From contig CALGYZ010000082.1 of NCBI GenBank assembly GCA_937934645.1, positions 1-64,000 on the forward strand: DNA of 64,000 nt, in the 5' to 3' direction. The translations under genes were made by a program, and so were the position numbers. This document shows, one piece after another, positions 63,576-64,000 of this stretch. Below the pieces are notes generated by a model. It worked only from the letters and a program-made list of their open reading frames with translations, had not been told where the DNA came from and did not search any database. The first letter of the stretch is position 1. The number at the start of each line of letters is the position of its first letter. This stretch comes from an uncultured Bacillaceae bacterium (GTDB lineage: Bacteria > Bacillota > Bacilli > Bacillales > Caldibacillaceae).

Positions 63576-64000
63576 GTGGCTTTAGAAATTGTCTGGACAG
63601 ATGAAACAGAAACATTGGCAAAAAAAGAAATTGAAAAAATTCTTTCTTTGTTGCAACTGGCGGCAAAATACGAAAATTTAACCGGAGATTGCGAATTATC
63701 ACTGACTTTTGTTGATAATCAAAAAATTCATGAAATCAACCGGGAATACCGCGGAATCGACCGGCCGACGGATGTGATCTCCTTTGCTTTGGAGGAATCC
63801 TCAGGGGATGAAATGGAAATTATCGGCGGAGATATACCGAGAATTTTGGGTGACATTATTATTTCCGTGCCCAAAGCAAAAGAACAAGCAGAAAATTACG
63901 GTCACTCCTTTATGAGGGAATTGGGATTTTTAGCTGTTCACGGCTTTCTCCATCTTCTCGGTTACGACCATATGACGGAGGAGGATGAAAAAGAAATGTT
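63576..64000 (+). CDS. ybeY: endoribonuclease YbeY, N-terminal part (3' end outside window)
   Basis: Starts GTG 63576 after GAAAGGTGAT, 5 bases after the pgpH stop, and is open to the window edge (141 codons). It reads MALEIVWTDE at the start, the family block YRGIDRPTDVISFAL, and the zinc motif HGFLHLLGYDH at the end. YbeY is a single-strand RNA endonuclease needed for 16S rRNA 3' maturation and ribosome quality control. Confidence 0.96.
   Translation, partial: MALEIVWTDETETLAKKEIEKILSLLQLAAKYENLTGDCELSLTFVDNQKIHEINREYRGIDRPTDVISFALEESSGDEMEIIGGDIPRILGDIIISVPKAKEQAENYGHSFMRELGFLAVHGFLHLLGYDHMTEEDEKEM

Noticed and set aside
1..64000. Mobile elements, prophage, CRISPR arrays, tRNA and rRNA genes
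   Set aside because: I looked for transposase motifs, regular repeat-spacer patterns and tRNA TTCRANY-CCA ends and saw none; a dedicated scan would be needed to exclude a single tRNA.

Overview
The window is a core chromosomal segment of an endospore-forming, low-to-moderate GC Bacillota, almost certainly a member of the Bacillaceae. The evidence is gene content and order. From relA to ybeY the genes follow, with gaps, the order known from the relA-hisS-aspS, alaS-mltG-greA, sigK-comE-gpr and hrcA-dnaK-ybeY stretches of Bacillus subtilis and Geobacillus. Sporulation genes (sda, sigK, gpr, yqfC, yqfD) and competence genes (comER, comEA, comEB, comEC) are present. I cannot name the species. Arginine codons are visibly dominated by CGG, CCGG tetranucleotides are very common, and TTG or GTG starts are frequent. 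I saw no prophage, insertion sequence, CRISPR array, rRNA or tRNA.

Layout. 1-5084: end of relA, dtd, a small yrzK-like gene, a T-box leader with hisS-aspS, then 6S RNA. 5200-14904: tcdA converging on rarA, a YczE-type membrane gene with cymR-iscS-mnmA, recD2, a zinc-ribbon micro-gene and an AI-2E-family transporter. 14919-24124: T-box with alaS-ireB-ruvX-yrzB, mltG, the tRNA wobble-uridine genes trmR, trhP1 and trhP2, and greA. 24293-28707: pbpI, yrrS, mtnN, yrhC and an uninterrupted sigK. 28804-33590: divergent sda and the yqeG-yqeM cluster, separated by a cluster of DnaA boxes. 33679-39993: comER, comEA-EB-EC, yqzM, holA, rpsT. 40180-44980: gpr, yqxA, lepA, hemW. 45065-53899: CIRCE-controlled hrcA-grpE-dnaK, then dnaJ-prmA-rsmE-mtaB-deoC. 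53939-64000: yqeW, rpsU, a broken yqeY, nfeD-floA-yqfB, yqfC, yqfD, phoL, pgpH and the start of ybeY.

Functional themes are translation (three aminoacyl-tRNA synthetases, Dtd, LepA, ribosomal proteins S20 and S21, ribosome assembly and silencing factors, rRNA and tRNA modification), protein folding, sulfur trafficking to tRNA, DNA uptake, and the developmental switch to sporulation.

The segment is unusual mainly for what is missing or damaged. Relative to B. subtilis order, spoIIP (between gpr and yqxA), aroE (between yqeH and yhbY), udk (before greA), yrrT-mccA-mccB (between the mtnN and yrhC positions), yrvJ, yrrB, and yrrD with the gln transporter are all absent from their usual places. 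yqeY carries three reading-frame breaks at or next to A-rich runs. prmA reads into rsmE in a way that one extra A in an A7 run would cure. comEC has no ATG, GTG or TTG in the place where its protein should begin. I found no clearly new biological system. The best leads are these lesions, the DnaA-box cluster, the overlapping Asp/His specifier in the hisS leader, and a perfect 17-bp hairpin that buries the yqfC ribosome-binding site.
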